A DNA stretch of 7,780 nucleotides, taken from Pelagibacteraceae bacterium BACL5 MAG-120820-bin39 (lineage in GTDB: Bacteria; Pseudomonadota; Alphaproteobacteria; Pelagibacterales; Pelagibacteraceae). Below are positions 6,527 to 7,780 of the stretch, in pieces. Every line of letters starts with the position of its first letter. Position 1 is the first letter of the stretch. A model generated the notes under the pieces. It was not told where the DNA came from and did not search any database. It saw nothing but the letters and a program-made list of their open reading frames with translations. The position numbers and the translations under genes were made by a program. The stretch spans positions 1-7,780 of the forward strand of contig LIBV01000044.1 in assembly GCA_001438335.1 (NCBI GenBank). Direction: 5' to 3'.

Positions 6527-6527
6527 A
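6512..6527. repeat. Inverted repeat spanning the glcB and recR stop codons
   Basis: TCTAAT (6512-6517) and ATTAGA (6522-6527) form a perfect 6-bp inverted repeat around CAGA. Each arm contains one stop codon: TAG of recR on the minus strand (6515-6513) and TAG of glcB on the plus strand (6524-6526). The symmetry could provide a weak shared 3' hairpin, but it has no T-tract directly after it and only one G-C pair. It may simply result from two genes ending on the same short sequence. Confidence 0.3.
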
Positions 6528-7124
6528 ACTTAAATCTGACCTATTTTTAAAGGCAGAAAACAAAGTACCATCATCCAGACTTTCAATTTCACCACCAACA
6601 GGTAAACCTTGGGCAAGCTTTGTAACTTTTGCTTTAGTATTTTTTAAACTATCTTGAATATAATATGCAGTTGTTTGTCCCTCTACAGTTGCACTTGTTG
6701 CTAGTATAACTTCTTCTATATTGTCTCTATGTACTCTCTCTACTAATGAATTTATTAATAGATCTTCTTTTCTTTGACCTACAGAAGAAATAGTGCCACC
6801 AAGGATGTGGAAGTAACCTTTAAATATATTAGAACTTTCAATTGACCATTGATCAGCAATATCTTCAACAACACAAATTTTTGAATGTTTTTCTTTTGTG
6901 TTTTCGCAGTTACTACATCCGGTAGAATTAGATTTTAAAGATCCACACGAGCTACATCTTGTAACATTCTTATAAACTTGTGCTAAAGTGTTAGCCATTG
7001 GCTTAACTAATTCATCTCTATTATTAATTAATTTTAAAACAATTCTTTTGGCAGACTTTGGTCCTAAACCCGGAAGTTTTGATATGAGTTTAATTAAATC
7101 ATCAATCTCGTTTATATTAAGCAT
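6513..7124 (-). CDS. recR: Recombination protein RecR
   Basis: RecR works with RecF and RecO to load RecA onto SSB-coated single-stranded gaps during repair of stalled forks. The 203-residue length is normal. In order: an N-terminal helix-hairpin-helix with LPGLGPKSAKR (17-27), a zinc finger with Cys57, Cys60, Cys70 and Cys73 (CX2C-X9-CX2C), a Toprim domain opening with ICVVED (83-88) and continuing through ILGGTIS and ILATSATVEGQTTA, and the C-terminal LAQGLPVGGEIE segment. The tail after the family end (AFKNR) is a short serine-rich SDLSSNSD, encoded where the gene runs into glcB. Translation starts 3 nt after the ybaB stop, and those 3 nt are a second TAA, so the junction reads TAA-TAA-ATG. 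This suggests translational coupling in the dnaX-ybaB-recR operon. No independent Shine-Dalgarno sequence is present. Confidence 0.97.
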   Translation of the reverse strand: MLNINEIDDLIKLISKLPGLGPKSAKRIVLKLINNRDELVKPMANTLAQVYKNVTRCSSCGSLKSNSTGCSNCENTKEKHSKICVVEDIADQWSIESSNIFKGYFHILGGTISSVGQRKEDLLINSLVERVHRDNIEEVILATSATVEGQTTAYYIQDSLKNTKAKVTKLAQGLPVGGEIESLDDGTLFSAFKNRSDLSSNSD

Positions 7125-7127
7125 TTA

Positions 7128-7445
7128 TTATAATGGCCATTTAAAGCCAGGTATTCCGAATCCCCCTGCAGCCTTTGAGATTTCCTCAGTTGTTTTAACT
7201 TTAATTTGAGATTTAGCATTATTATGAGCGGCTACGATTAAATCTTCTATAATTGATTTTTCTTCTTTTAAAACTTCATTTGAAAGTTCCAATTTTTGCA
7301 TTTCTCCCTCGCCATCAAGAGTGACCTTAACAGAGTTAGATCCTGAAACTCCTTCTACTCTGATGTTTTTAATTTTTTCTTGGCTTTCTTTCATCTTTGC
7401 CTCAAGTTCTTTTGCCTTATCTAATATCTTTGAAAAATCAGTCAT
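7128..7445 (-). CDS. ybaB: YbaB/EbfC family nucleoid-associated protein
   Basis: This is a small DNA-binding protein that forms dimers and coats the nucleoid. It is habitually encoded between dnaX and recR, as here. The 105 residues match the family length. The N-terminal half begins with a charged helix (KILDKAKELEAKMKESQEKI), followed by a beta-strand region (VEGVSGSNSVKVTLDGEGEMQKLEL) and a second helical part with EDLIVAAHNNAK. It ends with the typical glycine-rich GGFGIPGF segment. The start overlaps the dnaX stop by 8 bp in a different frame (AATGACTGA) and has the only good Shine-Dalgarno sequence in the window. The exact function of the family is still debated. Confidence 0.96.
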   Translation of the reverse strand: MTDFSKILDKAKELEAKMKESQEKIKNIRVEGVSGSNSVKVTLDGEGEMQKLELSNEVLKEEKSIIEDLIVAAHNNAKSQIKVKTTEEISKAAGGFGIPGFKWPL

Positions 7446-7780
7446 TTTCTTCCTCTTTATTGTTAAATTTTACATCAACTAATTCAGCATCAGGAAATTT
7501 TTCAATGACCTTTTTATATAAATCAGATTGTTTAGCTTTGTCGATTAACTCTTTTTTTAAATTTTTTTCTTTTTCTTTTACAGACATTTGACCTTTAGAT
7601 TTACTAAAAGTTATAATCCATCGTTTATTTGTCCATTCAAATAATTTAGTAGATAAATCTTTTACAAAATCTTTATCTAAATTATCATTAAACGATATTT
7701 CTATTCTGGAATTATCAAATCTAACAAGATTAACATTTTTTTCTAACTCATATTTTAGTTTTATTTCTTTTTTTAAATTG
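7438..7780 (-). CDS. dnaX: DNA polymerase III gamma/tau subunit, C-terminal part, truncated by window edge
   Basis: The last 113 codons of a gene enter from the right edge and end at TGA 7440-7438. The ATPase and clamp-loader core lie outside the window. Identification rests on the alphaproteobacterial tau C-terminus: a strand-rich domain with VRFDNSRIEISF, then KLFEWTNKRWIITFSKSKG (the family pattern of L-x-EWT-x-RRW followed by V-S), a charged helix of E and K, and a closing segment FPDAELVDVKF matching the usual FPGAEIVDVR. Position directly upstream of ybaB and recR supports the call. The terminal domain is where tau contacts the polymerase core in better-studied species; whether that holds here is inferred. 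Any gamma-type frameshift site would be upstream of the window. The final codons carry the ybaB ribosome binding site. Confidence 0.9.
   Translation of the reverse strand, partial: NLKKEIKLKYELEKNVNLVRFDNSRIEISFNDNLDKDFVKDLSTKLFEWTNKRWIITFSKSKGQMSVKEKEKNLKKELIDKAKQSDLYKKVIEKFPDAELVDVKFNNKEEEND
7451..7456 (-). promoter_or_regulatory. Ribosome binding site for ybaB
   Basis: On the minus strand AGAGGA lies 5 nt before the ybaB ATG, inside the last codons of dnaX (which encode Lys-Glu-Glu). It is the only clear Shine-Dalgarno sequence in the window. It supports the ATG at 7445 as the ybaB start, and it suggests that ybaB recruits ribosomes on its own as well as through coupling to dnaX. Confidence 0.6.

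Noticed and set aside
6988..7591. Two short plus-strand open frames opposite recR, ybaB and dnaX (6988-7209 and 7397-7591)
   Set aside because: They are antisense to genes with clear family matches and carry no own signals.

Overview
The window is a stretch of ordinary housekeeping genes from a very AT-rich, tightly packed alphaproteobacterial genome. The best guess is a member of the SAR11 group (Pelagibacterales). This rests on the low GC, the overlapping or nearly touching genes, the alphaproteobacterial character of the proteins (RecR, the DnaX C-terminus, SecA) and the combination of neighbours. It is an inference, because no rRNA or other lineage marker is present. I found no mobile elements, CRISPR arrays, tRNAs or rRNAs.

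Layout from left to right. (1) Positions 1-413, minus strand: the N-terminal 137 residues of an ArgJ-like protein (ornithine acetyltransferase family), cut by the window edge. It diverges across a 67-bp gap from (2) secA, 481-3045 plus, the preprotein translocase ATPase. (3) accA, 3040-4137 minus, the alpha subunit of acetyl-CoA carboxylase carboxyltransferase, converges on secA and overlaps it by 6 bp. (4) A 226-bp divergent intergenic region holds promoter-like elements and small hairpins. (5) glcB, 4364-6526 plus, is malate synthase G. (6) It converges with a 14-bp overlap on a minus-strand cluster transcribed right to left, dnaX (only the C-terminus, 7438-7780), ybaB (7128-7445) and recR (6513-7124), which is a classic replication/repair operon.

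The genes do not form one pathway. They cover protein export (SecA), fatty-acid precursor supply (AccA), glyoxylate assimilation (GlcB), DNA replication and repair (DnaX, YbaB, RecR) and probably arginine-related metabolism (the ArgJ-like protein). Both convergent junctions overlap, so any transcription terminator must lie inside the neighbouring gene.

I did not find a wholly new system. The points most worth a second look are: an AccA with a roughly 49-residue C-terminal extension ending in a hydrophobic helix that looks like a membrane tail anchor; an ArgJ-like protein whose two signature motifs are altered, including the Thr-Gly pair known as the oxyanion hole; a SecA whose C-terminal zinc motif has lost one cysteine; and a glcB leader with no recognisable glycine aptamer (one is known upstream of glcB in SAR11) but with a small hairpin overlapping the start codon.
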